DNA of 64,000 nucleotides from Roseivirga spongicola (GTDB taxonomy: Bacteria > Bacteroidota > Bacteroidia > Cytophagales > Cyclobacteriaceae), in contig NZ_LRPC01000028.1 in assembly GCF_001592965.1 (NCBI RefSeq), positions 930,001 to 994,000 of the forward strand, written 5' to 3'. The translations under genes were made by a program, and so were the position numbers. Of this stretch, positions 18,749-28,492 are shown piece after piece (position 1 is the first letter of the stretch; each line of letters begins with the position of its first letter). The notes under the pieces were generated by a model that worked only from the letters and a program-made list of their open reading frames with translations, was not told the DNA's origin and searched no databases.

Positions 18749-18987
18749 CCCTCTTATCCCGAAGCCTCGGGAGAGAGGGATTGCACTGACGTGCTAGCTT
18801 CGCCTAATGCTATTCAGTCTTGCAGTGAGTAACATCTTCCCACTTGGGGGAAGACAGGAGATGGGGGCTCATGCGCTAGACGTTGGAGATTCCCGCCTAC
18901 GCGGGAATGACATCCATTTGAAACACCTTCTCCACCGCCTTAGCTGCTCTTCTTCCCTCTGCAATGGCCCAAACCACTAGGCTCTGG
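18749..18987. repeat. Direct repeat, copy B (overlaps the gltD 3' end)
   Basis: Second copy of the repeat at 18496-18734. Its last ~90 bases are the coding end of gltD itself. Within it, ATTCCCGC-CTAC-GCGGGAAT (18889-18908) is a perfect 8-bp hairpin whose loop holds the gltD stop codon (18897-18899), so the last GltD residues (IPA) are encoded by hairpin sequence. Confidence 0.85.
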
Positions 18988-20342
18988 CCTCTGCGGCAGT
19001 CGCCTGCGGCAAAGATCATCGATTCACTGATCTGACCATTAAGTTTTGAAGTTTTGAAGTTCGAGGTTTTGAAGTTGCCACGAGGATCAAGCTCCAAACC
19101 AAACTGATTAGCCAAGCTATGTTCTGGGTTAGAGAATCCAATCGCCAAAAAGGCCATATCGCAGTCAATTACTTGTTCTGAGCCAGGGATTTCCTCGTAT
19201 TGGAATTTGGCTTTATCTGTCCACTGAATTCTGACTGTCTCCACTCCTTTCAGCTGACCAGCCTCACCGATAAATCGTTTGGTGAGGATTGACCAGTCGC
19301 GGGCCACTCCTTCCTCATGTGAAGTAGAAGTGTTCAAAGTCATGGGCCATTCCGGCCATGGATTGGTTTCTGTTCTTGCAGAAGGTGGTTTGTCCATCAG
19401 CTCGATCTGGGTCACTTTGGTTGCTCCCTGACGATTACTGGTGCCTACACAGTCAGCTCCGGTATCTCCTCCACCAATGACGAGTATCTTCTTGCCTTTG
19501 GCATTCAGTTCGGGAGATAATTCATTGATTTTACCAGAAATCAGTCGGTTCTGATGCGTCAGGAACTTCATAGCAAAGTGTACACCGTTCAGTTCTCTTC
19601 CTTCAATCGGTAGATCGCGAGGCACGGTTGAGCCTACACAAAGCACTACAGCATCGTACTGTGCTTCCAGCTCCTGAGCCGTAATATCTTTACCTATCTC
19701 TACTCCACATTCAAAGTTGATTCCGGCTTGTTCCATCAGACTTACTCTTCTGGCAACCACCTCCTTGTTCAACTTAAAGTCAGGAATTCCAAGCCTTAAA
19801 AGTCCGCCTGGTGCTTCATCACGCTCAAAAACGGTGACCGCATGCCCTTGCTTTCTTAGCTCTTCCGCAGCAGCCAATCCTGCAGGTCCAGAACCTACTA
19901 CAGCCACCGATTTTCCGCTTTCGAAATTCGGGGCTATTGGTTCTTCCCAACCTTCTATAAAGGCTCTTTCTGAGATTTCCTTCTCAATATGCTCGATGTT
20001 AACAGCCGCATTATTGATGCCCAAAACGCAACTAGCTTCGCACGGGGCAGGACAAATTCTTCCTGTAAACTCAGGGAAATTATTGGTACTTTTCAGCACT
20101 TCCCAGGCCTCCTTCCACTCACCGCGGTAAACGGCATCGTTGAAATCTGGAATCTTATTGCCTAGTGGGCATCCGTTGTGGCAGAATGGAATTCCGCAGT
20201 CCATACAGCGGGCTGCCTGCTCAGTATACTGAGTCTCAGCCCAAGATTCAACAAACTCTTCAAAGTGATGAACGCGCTCCTGCGGAGCCTGCATGCTCTT
20301 CTTATCCCTATCGTATTTCAAAAATCCTTGTACGTCTCCCAT
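18897..20342 (-). CDS. gltD: Glutamate synthase [NADPH] small subunit
   Basis: 481 residues, normal length. GltD supplies electrons from NADPH through FAD and two [4Fe-4S] clusters to GltB, so that 2-oxoglutarate and glutamine yield two glutamates. The Cys clusters are visible at C46, C49, C54 and C58 (RCMDCGIPFCHNGCP) and C97, C101 and C105 (ICPAPCEASC). FAD-binding GSGPAG is at 150-155. A second Rossmann motif (VIGGGDTGADC) binds NADPH, and the C-terminal FAD contact is GDCRRGQSLVVWAIAEGR. The ATG overlaps the gltB stop by one base (TAATG). The stop codon lies in the loop of a REP-like hairpin, and a second copy of the gene's 3' end lies just beyond it. Confidence 0.97.
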   Translation of the reverse strand: MGDVQGFLKYDRDKKSMQAPQERVHHFEEFVESWAETQYTEQAARCMDCGIPFCHNGCPLGNKIPDFNDAVYRGEWKEAWEVLKSTNNFPEFTGRICPAPCEASCVLGINNAAVNIEHIEKEISERAFIEGWEEPIAPNFESGKSVAVVGSGPAGLAAAEELRKQGHAVTVFERDEAPGGLLRLGIPDFKLNKEVVARRVSLMEQAGINFECGVEIGKDITAQELEAQYDAVVLCVGSTVPRDLPIEGRELNGVHFAMKFLTHQNRLISGKINELSPELNAKGKKILVIGGGDTGADCVGTSNRQGATKVTQIELMDKPPSARTETNPWPEWPMTLNTSTSHEEGVARDWSILTKRFIGEAGQLKGVETVRIQWTDKAKFQYEEIPGSEQVIDCDMAFLAIGFSNPEHSLANQFGLELDPRGNFKTSNFKTSKLNGQISESMIFAAGDCRRGQSLVVWAIAEGRRAAKAVEKVFQMDVIPA

Positions 20343-23300
20343 TATGCCATCACATTTTTAAAGTCTCTCTTTTTAGCCATCACACGCTTGTATTCAATCG
20401 GAATTACCTTCACGAAGCTCGTTTTGGCAATACCCCACTGGCTGAGCAACTCAATGGCTTTCACACTATTCGTATATCTGTGATGCTTCTCCATCATCAT
20501 ATGCAGGAAGTTGAAATCGTCCTCTTCAGGAAATTCCAGTTCCACTAAATCCATATTACATCTCGACTCAAAGTCGAAGTCAGCGGCATAGACATAGGCA
20601 ATACCTCCCGACATTCCGGCTGCGAAGTTTTTGCCGGTTTCTCCCAGCACCACTACGCGGCCACCGGTCATGTACTCACAACCGTGATCTCCAACACCCT
20701 CCACAACGGCCTTGGCTCCCGAATTTCTCACGGCAAAGCGTTCTCCAGCCTGACCGTTGACGTAAAGTCTGCCTCGCGTTGCTCCATAGAGCGCCACGTT
20801 ACCGATCAGCACGTTGTCTGCCGCCTTGCACTCACTTTCCGGATTCGGATAGATGACCAGTTTCCCGCCTGAAAGTCCCTTTCCAACATAGTCGTTTGCC
20901 TCTCCTTCCAGGTTGAAGGTGATTCCATGCGAAAGGAAGGCTCCGAAGCTTTGTCCCGCTGCACCCTGGAAATCCACAGTGATGGTTCCATCGGCCAATC
21001 CTTCCGGACCAAACTGCTCGGTGAATTTTCCGGCCAGCATAGCACCTGTAGTTCTATTTTCGTTATGAATAGCCTGCTCGAACCTTACCCTTTCCTGATG
21101 TTTGAAAGTCGGCTGAGCCAGCTTGATCAACTGATGATCCAGCACCTCTTTGGTTCTGGAAGGCTGTAGCTGCGTTTTCTGCTGTGACATGCCCTTTTCA
21201 GCAAATGGATTGTCCAGGATTCTGGTCAGATCTATTTCTCCGGCCTTTTCAGTGGCTTTTTCCTTGTTGAAGCTGAGTAAATCGGTTCTTCCAACCAACT
21301 CGTCTACCGTACTGATACCCAGTTCAGCCATAATGACTCTGAGTTCTTCGGCCAGCATGGTGAAGAAATTCACGATATGCTGAACCTCTCCGGTAAATAG
21401 CCTTCTCAACTCAGGTCTCTGCGTGGCTACACCCACAGGGCAGGTATTCAGGTGACACTTGCGCATCATAATACAACCTTCAACCACCAACACTGCGGTG
21501 GCAACACCCCATTCTTCTGCTCCTAGCATGGTAGCAATGGCAATGTCACGTGCTGTTTTAATCTGACCGTCAGTTTGTAGTTTTACACGATTTCTCAGAC
21601 CATTTCTGAGCAGGGTCTGATGTGCTTCTGCTAGGCCAATTTCCCAAGGAATACCTGCATGTTGAATGGAGCTGATCGGTGATGCACCTGTTCCTCCATC
21701 GTGACCTGAAATCAGAATGTTGTCTGCATTGGCTTTCGCCACACCGGCAGCGATTGTGCCTACACCAGCTTCAGCCACCAGCTTTACATTGATTTCGGCC
21801 TTGGTATTTACATTCTTTAAGTCGAAGATCAGCTGAGCTAAATCTTCAATAGAATAGATATCGTGATGCGGTGGCGGTGAAATCAAGGTTACTCCCGGTG
21901 TGGAGTGCCTAATCCTGGCTATATTTTCATCCACCTTGAGTCCAGGCAATTGGCCTCCCTCTCCCGGTTTCGCACCTTGCGCCACTTTAATCTGGATTTC
22001 ATCGGCATTGATCAAATAGTGAGTGGTTACACCAAAGCGTCCGCTCGCCACCTGTTTTATGGCTGAACGGGCTAGCAATCCATCGCTTCCCGGGGTAAAT
22101 CTTACCGAATCTTCACCTCCTTCACCGCTGTTAGATTTTCCACCGATGAGGTTCATGGCCTTGGCGATAGTGGTGTGCGCTTCTTCGGAAATGGATCCGA
22201 ATGACATGGCCCCAGTAGCAAAGCGCTTCATTATATTCGAAGCGGGTTCAACCTGATCCAATGGAATAGATTTGCCCTTCTTAAAGTCGAATAGGCTTCG
22301 GAGCGTAACATTTTCCTTTTCCTGATTATCAATCTCATTAGAATACTCTCTGAATAGATTCAGATCATTCAAACGGGTAGATTTCTGTAAGAGGTGAATG
22401 GTTTTTGGGTTGAAAAGGTGCTTCTCTCCTTCCGCTCTCCACTGATAGATTCCACCATCGGCCAGTCTCTTGGAAATAGTCCTCTCGTCATAAGCGAACT
22501 GATAATTCGATTTGATTTCCTTTTCAAGCCCATCGAAACTCTTGCCTGAAATACGGTTTGGTGTGCCTTTGAAGCAGAGTTTTACAATCTCATCGTTCAA
22601 ACCAAGTATCTCGAAAATCTGCGCACTTTCATAAGATTGAAGTGTAGAGATCCCCATTTTGGAAAGGATCTTTCTCAAGCCATAGCCAATCGCCTTGATG
22701 TATTGATCGACAGCTTCTTCAGTCTGACCTTCTTCTGATAATGAATTAATGGTCTCAAAAGCCAAATATGGACAAATGGCTGATGCACCATAACCGATCA
22801 ACGTAGCAAAATGATGAGTTTCCACCACATCTCCACCTTCAACGACCAAGCTCACTCTCGAGCGAATTCCCTGATCGATGAGGTAATGGTGAACCGCCCC
22901 CGTGATTAGCAAAGAAGGTATTGACAATTCACCTTTTTGAAGTCTATTGTTCAATACAAGAATGTTTACTCCACCTCTAACCAAATCTGCGGCCTTCTTA
23001 GAAAGGTCTTTAATGGCTTCTTTTAGATTGGTTTGGTTCGGATAATAGCTGGCCAAAAGCTCGGCAGTTCTGTAGTGCTCGTCTTTTAAGCCCTTCAAAG
23101 CCTGCAAAAGAGCAGGTTTCACAACAGGCTGATCGAGCAAAATCTTTCTTGAAGTTGGGTCATTATCTTCCAACAAGTTGTTCGACTGGCCAAGATAAAC
23201 CGCTAGCGACATCACCGCCTTCTCGCGAATGGGATCTATGGCCGGATTACTTACCTGGGCAAAAAGCTGTCGGAAGTAATTTGAGATGTGCGCATTTCGT

Positions 23301-24805
23301 TTAGAAAACACTGCTAAAGCCGAATCATTGCCCATAGAACCGATCGGTTCTGAGCCCGTTTGGGTCATTGGCTTCAGGATATACTTGAGATCTTCCTTCG
23401 AATAACCGAAGGTCAATTGCTCCTTTAAAAGTTCGTCTGTTTTAAGTTCAAAGTTTAATGTCTTGTCTCTTGTAAGTTCAGACTCATGGGTGATGAGTTC
23501 ATTGTTCCACCTCTGATAATCGTATTCCCGGCTCAGTCTCGACTTGATGGATTCGTCTTCTTCGAAGGTGTTTTCAACCAAATCTACCAGAATCATTTGT
23601 CCAGGTTTCAGTTTACCTCTTTTCAGCACTTGTGAAGGTTCAATCTCTACAATCCCGGTTTCTGAAGCGAATACAATTCTATCATCCTTAGTGATGGAAT
23701 ACCTTGTTGGGCGAAGGCCATTTCTGTCGATACAGGCTCCTACTTTGTTACCGTCAGTGAAACAAACTGCTGCTGGGCCATCCCATGGCTCAAGGAAGGT
23801 GGCGTGATAATCGTAAAAGGCTCTGAGTTCCTTGCTCAGGGTCATATTCTCCCTCCAGGCCGGAGGAATTAGCATGGCCATCACACGCTCAATTTCCCTT
23901 CCACCCATAATGAGCAGTTCTACGGCCATATCGAGGTTGGCAGAGTCAGAGAATTCAGCATTACAAATTGGCAGCAGCTGGTTGATTTCTTCTTTGGTAA
24001 AGTGAGTCGAAGAGAATAGCGCCTCCCTAGACCTCATTTTGTTGATGTTCCCCTTAATGGTGTTGATCTCTCCATTGTGGGCAATGTATCTGAAAGGTTG
24101 AGCCAGTCTCCACTCCGGAAGCGTATTGGTAGAGAACCTTGAGTGAATAATAGCGAAGGAAGATACCAGTCGCTCATCTTTCAGATCAGGGTAATATTCA
24201 TCCAGTTGCCAGGTTCTTAATTCTCCTTTGTATATAATGGAGTGAATGGAGCATGAAGGCATGTAGAATTCCTTGGCAGAATCGAGCCCTTTGGCCTTGT
24301 ACTCAGTGATTTTTCTAAAGAGATAAAGCTTTCTTTGAAGCTCTCGTCCGGTTGCTCCATAAGTAGATTTGATGAAATATTGTCTTACATAAGGCTCATT
24401 GCTCTTGGCGAACTCACCGATCTGCTCGCCTCTGGTTGGCACCCAGCGGGTCCAGAATGCTTCCAAATCAATCTGGCGCAAAACCGCTTTCAATATGCTT
24501 TCGAAAAGCGGAATATTTTGTTTTGGCAGAAAAACCATGGCCACGCCATAATCGCCTCTATCAGGCAATTCGATCTTTTTCTTTTGGGCAAGCTCTTTAA
24601 AATATGAGTGGGGAATCTGAATATGGATACCAGCGCCATCGCCTGTCTGGTCATCGGCAGCTACTCCTCCCCTGTGCTCCATGCGGTGAAGCATCTTCAG
24701 GGCATCGGCCACAATCTGATGAGAAGGCTGGTTTTTAATATTAGCGATGAAGCCAATTCCGCAAGCGTCTTTCTCGAATTCCTTATTATATAATCCTCTT
24801 GTCAT
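20342..24805 (-). CDS. gltB: Glutamate synthase [NADPH] large subunit
   Basis: 1487 residues from the ATG ending at 24805; an in-frame TTG 10 codons upstream is rejected. The N-terminal glutaminase domain has the catalytic Cys at residue 15 (KDACGIGFIA), so a 14-residue propeptide is expected to be removed. The synthase barrel contains GEGGEDSVRFTPG, the FMN-site region GAKPGEGGQLPG and SGHDGGTGASPISS. Cysteines 1111, 1117 and 1122 (CIMMRKCHLNTC) are placed to bind the [3Fe-4S] cluster. The C-terminal GXGXG beta-helix (GAAGQSFGAFLSHG ... GDHGCEYMTGGRVVVLG) is complete. The enzyme assimilates ammonia with glutamine synthetase. It is the first gene of the gltB-gltD unit. Confidence 0.97.
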   Translation of the reverse strand: MTRGLYNKEFEKDACGIGFIANIKNQPSHQIVADALKMLHRMEHRGGVAADDQTGDGAGIHIQIPHSYFKELAQKKKIELPDRGDYGVAMVFLPKQNIPLFESILKAVLRQIDLEAFWTRWVPTRGEQIGEFAKSNEPYVRQYFIKSTYGATGRELQRKLYLFRKITEYKAKGLDSAKEFYMPSCSIHSIIYKGELRTWQLDEYYPDLKDERLVSSFAIIHSRFSTNTLPEWRLAQPFRYIAHNGEINTIKGNINKMRSREALFSSTHFTKEEINQLLPICNAEFSDSANLDMAVELLIMGGREIERVMAMLIPPAWRENMTLSKELRAFYDYHATFLEPWDGPAAVCFTDGNKVGACIDRNGLRPTRYSITKDDRIVFASETGIVEIEPSQVLKRGKLKPGQMILVDLVENTFEEDESIKSRLSREYDYQRWNNELITHESELTRDKTLNFELKTDELLKEQLTFGYSKEDLKYILKPMTQTGSEPIGSMGNDSALAVFSKRNAHISNYFRQLFAQVSNPAIDPIREKAVMSLAVYLGQSNNLLEDNDPTSRKILLDQPVVKPALLQALKGLKDEHYRTAELLASYYPNQTNLKEAIKDLSKKAADLVRGGVNILVLNNRLQKGELSIPSLLITGAVHHYLIDQGIRSRVSLVVEGGDVVETHHFATLIGYGASAICPYLAFETINSLSEEGQTEEAVDQYIKAIGYGLRKILSKMGISTLQSYESAQIFEILGLNDEIVKLCFKGTPNRISGKSFDGLEKEIKSNYQFAYDERTISKRLADGGIYQWRAEGEKHLFNPKTIHLLQKSTRLNDLNLFREYSNEIDNQEKENVTLRSLFDFKKGKSIPLDQVEPASNIMKRFATGAMSFGSISEEAHTTIAKAMNLIGGKSNSGEGGEDSVRFTPGSDGLLARSAIKQVASGRFGVTTHYLINADEIQIKVAQGAKPGEGGQLPGLKVDENIARIRHSTPGVTLISPPPHHDIYSIEDLAQLIFDLKNVNTKAEINVKLVAEAGVGTIAAGVAKANADNILISGHDGGTGASPISSIQHAGIPWEIGLAEAHQTLLRNGLRNRVKLQTDGQIKTARDIAIATMLGAEEWGVATAVLVVEGCIMMRKCHLNTCPVGVATQRPELRRLFTGEVQHIVNFFTMLAEELRVIMAELGISTVDELVGRTDLLSFNKEKATEKAGEIDLTRILDNPFAEKGMSQQKTQLQPSRTKEVLDHQLIKLAQPTFKHQERVRFEQAIHNENRTTGAMLAGKFTEQFGPEGLADGTITVDFQGAAGQSFGAFLSHGITFNLEGEANDYVGKGLSGGKLVIYPNPESECKAADNVLIGNVALYGATRGRLYVNGQAGERFAVRNSGAKAVVEGVGDHGCEYMTGGRVVVLGETGKNFAAGMSGGIAYVYAADFDFESRCNMDLVELEFPEEDDFNFLHMMMEKHHRYTNSVKAIELLSQWGIAKTSFVKVIPIEYKRVMAKKRDFKNVMA

Positions 24806-24999
24806 TCTTATAATTAGTGTAGTGCGAGTTGGCAAACGTTTACATCGATTCTATACCCTATTGTAAAGTCAACCATTCTGAATTTATCTATTTTGGTTGG
24901 ATCGAAAGAATGGAATTTTGAAAGAGATATGAATTTCAGCTTTGCATTTTAACGAATTAACTAACTGACAAACAACTACTTAAATTCAACAATTATCAC

Positions 25000-26544
25000 A
25001 TGTCCAAAACACCAAACGAGCAGCTACTTTTTGAGCTAATTCAGTCTATGACTAAGTCGGAAAAGAGAAGCTTTAAGCTTTATGCAAAGCGATCTGGAGG
25101 TAGTACTGAAACCAAATACATTAAGCTCTTTGATGTAATGGAAAGAATGGAGCTTTATAATGAAGAACTCATTTTAAAGAAATTACCAGACACCAGTAAA
25201 ACACAGTTTGCCAACCTCAAATCTCACCTTTACTCTCAAATATTAGGAAGTTTGAGACTCTCTAACCTTAAGGATGATATTGATATTGAGTTGCGAGAAC
25301 AGCTTGACTTTATTCGGGTACTTTATAAAAAGGGACTATACCAGCAAAGTTTACGACTGCTCAATCGCGCCAAAAATATTACAGGAGACTATAGAAAAGA
25401 CCTTTTTCATCTTGCCTTATTAGATTATGAAAAACAAATACGATCACAACAAGTCTTCGACCTAGAAGAAGAGCAAGCCTATGATATAGATGTGCAAACT
25501 GATAAAGCCATGAAGCGCTTTATGAATGTACAGAAGTTCTTCACTTTAGCCACACGTTTAAAGGCTAGGTTTGTTCAACATGGAATGGTTAAATCTGAAA
25601 GGGAAATGAATAACCTAAAGGCCCTGTTTTATACTAATCTTCCCGATTTTAAGGAAGAAGAGCTGGCCTTCAATGAGAAATTCTATCTCTACAGAGCATA
25701 TTATTGGTTTTCTTATTTGACATACGATTTTGATGATTGTGTGCACTACGCAGAAAAATGGGTAAACATTTTTCATGAAACAGGTCTGGATAAAAAGAGA
25801 AGAGCTGCCTATTTAAAAGGGTTAAACAGACTTTTACAATCGGCCTTTAGAGTAAATAACCTCACCAAATATGATGAATACTATCAAGCGCTTTCAAATT
25901 TTGAAGAAAAAGAAGGTGCAACACTAGCCAGCAATACGCAGGTTCTATTGGTCAAATATAAGGCCATTCAAACCTTCAACCATGTGTTCATGACTACCCA
26001 GTTTACCGAGAACCTAGAAAAGGTTCAGGAGGTAATGAAAAAGGTAGAAGCCAATAAAAAGTTCATAGACAAGCATAATTTGGTAGTCATCTATTACAAA
26101 GCATCTGTTTTCTACTTTGCTTCAGAAAGGCATAATGATGCTCGTTTCTACCTAAATAAACTACTTAATGACAGCGATAGACTCCGCAGCGACCTTAAAG
26201 GTTATGCTCGAATTCTCAGTATTCTTATAGATTACGACACTGGCGAAGAGCAGTATTTCGAGCAAAAACTGAAGGCCGCCTATGACTTTATAGTTTATGA
26301 AGAAAACCTAGGTAGAGTGCAGCAAGTATTTTTAGATTTTCTTGGCAAAATTGGGTCTATCTATCCTCAAGACCTCAAAAAGGGATTTATGAGCCTAAAA
26401 GCTGAAATAGAAAAAGTAAATGACGGTGATTTCTCCAGAAAGACCCTCCTCTACTTCGACTTAATGAGCTGGATAGATTCTAAAATTGAAGGAAGAAGTT
26501 TTGCAGAAATGGTTCGCGAAAAAGCTAGAGTACAGATGAGGTAA
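25000..26544 (+). CDS. Conserved hypothetical helical protein
   Basis: 514 residues without signal peptide or membrane segments. It begins MSKTPNEQLLFELIQSMTKS, followed by EKRSFKLYAKRSGG. The rest is almost all alpha-helical, with paired helices and Tyr/Leu/Ala spacing reminiscent of TPR-like solenoids (for example FYLYRAYYWFSYLTYDF and YYKASVFYFASERHNDARFY). I do not recognise a named domain. It heads a run of plus-strand genes and is transcribed divergently from gltB, with about 190 bases between starts. A cytoplasmic scaffolding role is a guess from the helical repeats only. Confidence 0.75.
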   Translation: MSKTPNEQLLFELIQSMTKSEKRSFKLYAKRSGGSTETKYIKLFDVMERMELYNEELILKKLPDTSKTQFANLKSHLYSQILGSLRLSNLKDDIDIELREQLDFIRVLYKKGLYQQSLRLLNRAKNITGDYRKDLFHLALLDYEKQIRSQQVFDLEEEQAYDIDVQTDKAMKRFMNVQKFFTLATRLKARFVQHGMVKSEREMNNLKALFYTNLPDFKEEELAFNEKFYLYRAYYWFSYLTYDFDDCVHYAEKWVNIFHETGLDKKRRAAYLKGLNRLLQSAFRVNNLTKYDEYYQALSNFEEKEGATLASNTQVLLVKYKAIQTFNHVFMTTQFTENLEKVQEVMKKVEANKKFIDKHNLVVIYYKASVFYFASERHNDARFYLNKLLNDSDRLRSDLKGYARILSILIDYDTGEEQYFEQKLKAAYDFIVYEENLGRVQQVFLDFLGKIGSIYPQDLKKGFMSLKAEIEKVNDGDFSRKTLLYFDLMSWIDSKIEGRSFAEMVREKARVQMR

Positions 26545-26629
26545 GGCTGTAACCTTTTTACGACTTTTGGAGTTCGATGAAGGGGCTCAGCAAAATTGGC
26601 TGAGTCCTCAGAACTCTTATATTTACTTT

Positions 26630-27466
26630 ATGTCTGACGAACGAAAGGTTGTTCTTGTACTGCTCAGTATTGCTCTTTTCATTCTTATTCTTCACAGGCC
26701 TAAGCCAATCGAGGAGATTAATAAAGCCACTCAATTAGTTCTCAAGACTGAAAAAATCTATGTGGAGAACGTAGATGATATTTTGCATATAGACAGTGTT
26801 TTGGTAAAACCTGTATTGTATGACCATGTCTATTTTCTAGATGCCCTCCCCTATAAACAGGCCAAAGAAGAGTTTATCAACGTTATGCTCCCGGCCATTC
26901 TTATAGTAAAATGGCAATTGAATCAGGACCTGAAGAGACTTGAAGAAATTATGAAGGAAGGCATTCAAGATCAGGGAGATAGTATGCTCGTAGCCAACTG
27001 GGCCGAAGAATTCAAAACCGATGATTTAGCCACCCTCAAGCGTAGGCTTCTTACTCACCCAAATAGTATAGTTTTGGCACAAGCCGCTGTAGAGTCTGGC
27101 TGGGGTAAGTCTCGCTTTTTTATGGAAGCTAATAATGTTTTCGGGGTTTGGAGTTTCGATTCAGATGAACCTCGAATACCAGCCAGTATCAGCAGAGAAG
27201 AGTATCAGGTATATTTGAGAAAATACGACAACATAGCGGAGTCTGTTATGGATTACTTCAAAACCATAGCCAGAGTTCCTGCCTACACAAACTTCAGAAG
27301 AAAAAGAGCAGAAACTCAAAATATTCGGGAGCTTCTTCCTTATCTTGACAGATACTCAGAGCGTGGCGATGAATACGTAGCCCAACTTTTGGGTATGATT
27401 AGATACAATAACTTTCAGCAGTACGACAAATATCAGATCGACCCTGCCTATGTGGTTAAAAAATAA
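26630..27466 (+). CDS. Bax-like glucosaminidase domain protein, membrane anchored
   Basis: 278 residues from the ATG at 26630 (MSDERKVVLVLLSIALF); a TTG 21 codons earlier is unlikely. One N-terminal membrane segment (about 7-22) anchors the protein. The domain from about 75 to 265 looks like the GH73 / Bax glucosaminidase family, with the predicted catalytic Glu155 in LAQAAVESGWGKSRFF, followed by NNVFGVWSF and the YRVYDNI-like 'YLRKYDNIAESVMDYF' segment. Family role: cleavage of N-acetylglucosaminyl bonds in peptidoglycan or related glycans. Its end overlaps the deacetylase gene by 17 bases, which suggests coordinated work on the cell wall. Confidence 0.82.
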   Translation: MSDERKVVLVLLSIALFILILHRPKPIEEINKATQLVLKTEKIYVENVDDILHIDSVLVKPVLYDHVYFLDALPYKQAKEEFINVMLPAILIVKWQLNQDLKRLEEIMKEGIQDQGDSMLVANWAEEFKTDDLATLKRRLLTHPNSIVLAQAAVESGWGKSRFFMEANNVFGVWSFDSDEPRIPASISREEYQVYLRKYDNIAESVMDYFKTIARVPAYTNFRRKRAETQNIRELLPYLDRYSERGDEYVAQLLGMIRYNNFQQYDKYQIDPAYVVKK

Positions 27467-28478
27467 GTTTCTCTTTCTAGCACTTACGCTTTTATTAGCT
27501 CCCAGACTTTTAGCTCAAACCAGTTCTATTGCAACGTTTGTATATCACCGTTTTGGTGACGACCGTTTCCCAAGCACTAATATTAAGTTGGCGCAGTTTG
27601 AGGCACACCTCAAATACCTAAAGGATAACGATTATCAGGTAATTACTCTTTCTGAGGCTATTGAAAGAGTAAAAAAACGCAACCGCTTTCCAAAAACAGC
27701 TGTACTTACCGTAGATGATGGGTACAAAACATTCTATAAAAACGCCATTCCTTTGCTGAAAAAGTACGGATTTACTGCTACGCTTTTTGTAAATACAGAG
27801 ACCGTTGGCGGAAGCGATTATATGGATTGGAATGAGATCACAGAAGTTCAGCAGGCAGGTATTGAAATTGGCAATCACTCTCACAGTCATGCATACTTTC
27901 TGAACGGAAATCATAATCAATTTTTAGAAGACCTTAAAACCAGTGAAGCTCAGTTTGAGGCCAACCTAGGTGAAAAACCAATTCTCTTTGCCTACCCTTA
28001 TGGTGAATGGAATATTGAGATGGCCGAACATTTAAAAAACGAAGGCTATCTAGGCGCTGCTGCTCAAAATTCGGGACTTCTCTATAAAGAAATTCCGGTA
28101 TTCCATTTACCTAGATTTCCAATGTCTGAAGCTTATGCCAAGCTAGAAGACTTTGTGGGCAAATTAAAAGCCCTGCCTATTGAGGTTACCAAATATGAAC
28201 CCATCAGTAGTGGTTATATGGGAAGCGAAAGCCTGCCGAGATTAAATATGGAGTTTCAAGAATCTAACCTCAGGCTAGATCAGCTGCAGTGTTTTATACA
28301 AGGAGCTGAATGCAAAAAGTCAATGCAAGTGGTTAAAGATGGTGTAGTAAAACTAAATGTAAGGCCAGACCGCGACCTTAAAAGGCGCAGAACCCTCTTT
28401 ACCATTACTGTACCTGACAATGAAGGCAAGTGGCACTGGTTCAGCTACTTGTGGGTTATCCCGTCTATTAAGGAATAG
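27450..28478 (+). CDS. Polysaccharide deacetylase (NodB domain), exported
   Basis: 342 residues with signal peptide (KFLFLALTLLLAPRLLAQ). The NodB homology domain spans about 28-230: VYHRFGDDRF, catalytic/metal Asp89-Asp90 (TAVLTVDDGYKTFY), metal histidines in NHSHSH (143-147) and the later FAYPYGEWN motif. A C-terminal extension of about 100 residues (from KYEPISSGYMG) is probably beta-rich and of unknown role. Family reaction: hydrolytic removal of N-acetyl groups from cell-wall or exopolysaccharide sugars. ATG at 27450 lies inside the preceding glucosaminidase gene. Confidence 0.9.
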   Translation: MWLKNKFLFLALTLLLAPRLLAQTSSIATFVYHRFGDDRFPSTNIKLAQFEAHLKYLKDNDYQVITLSEAIERVKKRNRFPKTAVLTVDDGYKTFYKNAIPLLKKYGFTATLFVNTETVGGSDYMDWNEITEVQQAGIEIGNHSHSHAYFLNGNHNQFLEDLKTSEAQFEANLGEKPILFAYPYGEWNIEMAEHLKNEGYLGAAAQNSGLLYKEIPVFHLPRFPMSEAYAKLEDFVGKLKALPIEVTKYEPISSGYMGSESLPRLNMEFQESNLRLDQLQCFIQGAECKKSMQVVKDGVVKLNVRPDRDLKRRRTLFTITVPDNEGKWHWFSYLWVIPSIKE

Positions 28479-28492
28479 TAAAAATTGCTAAA

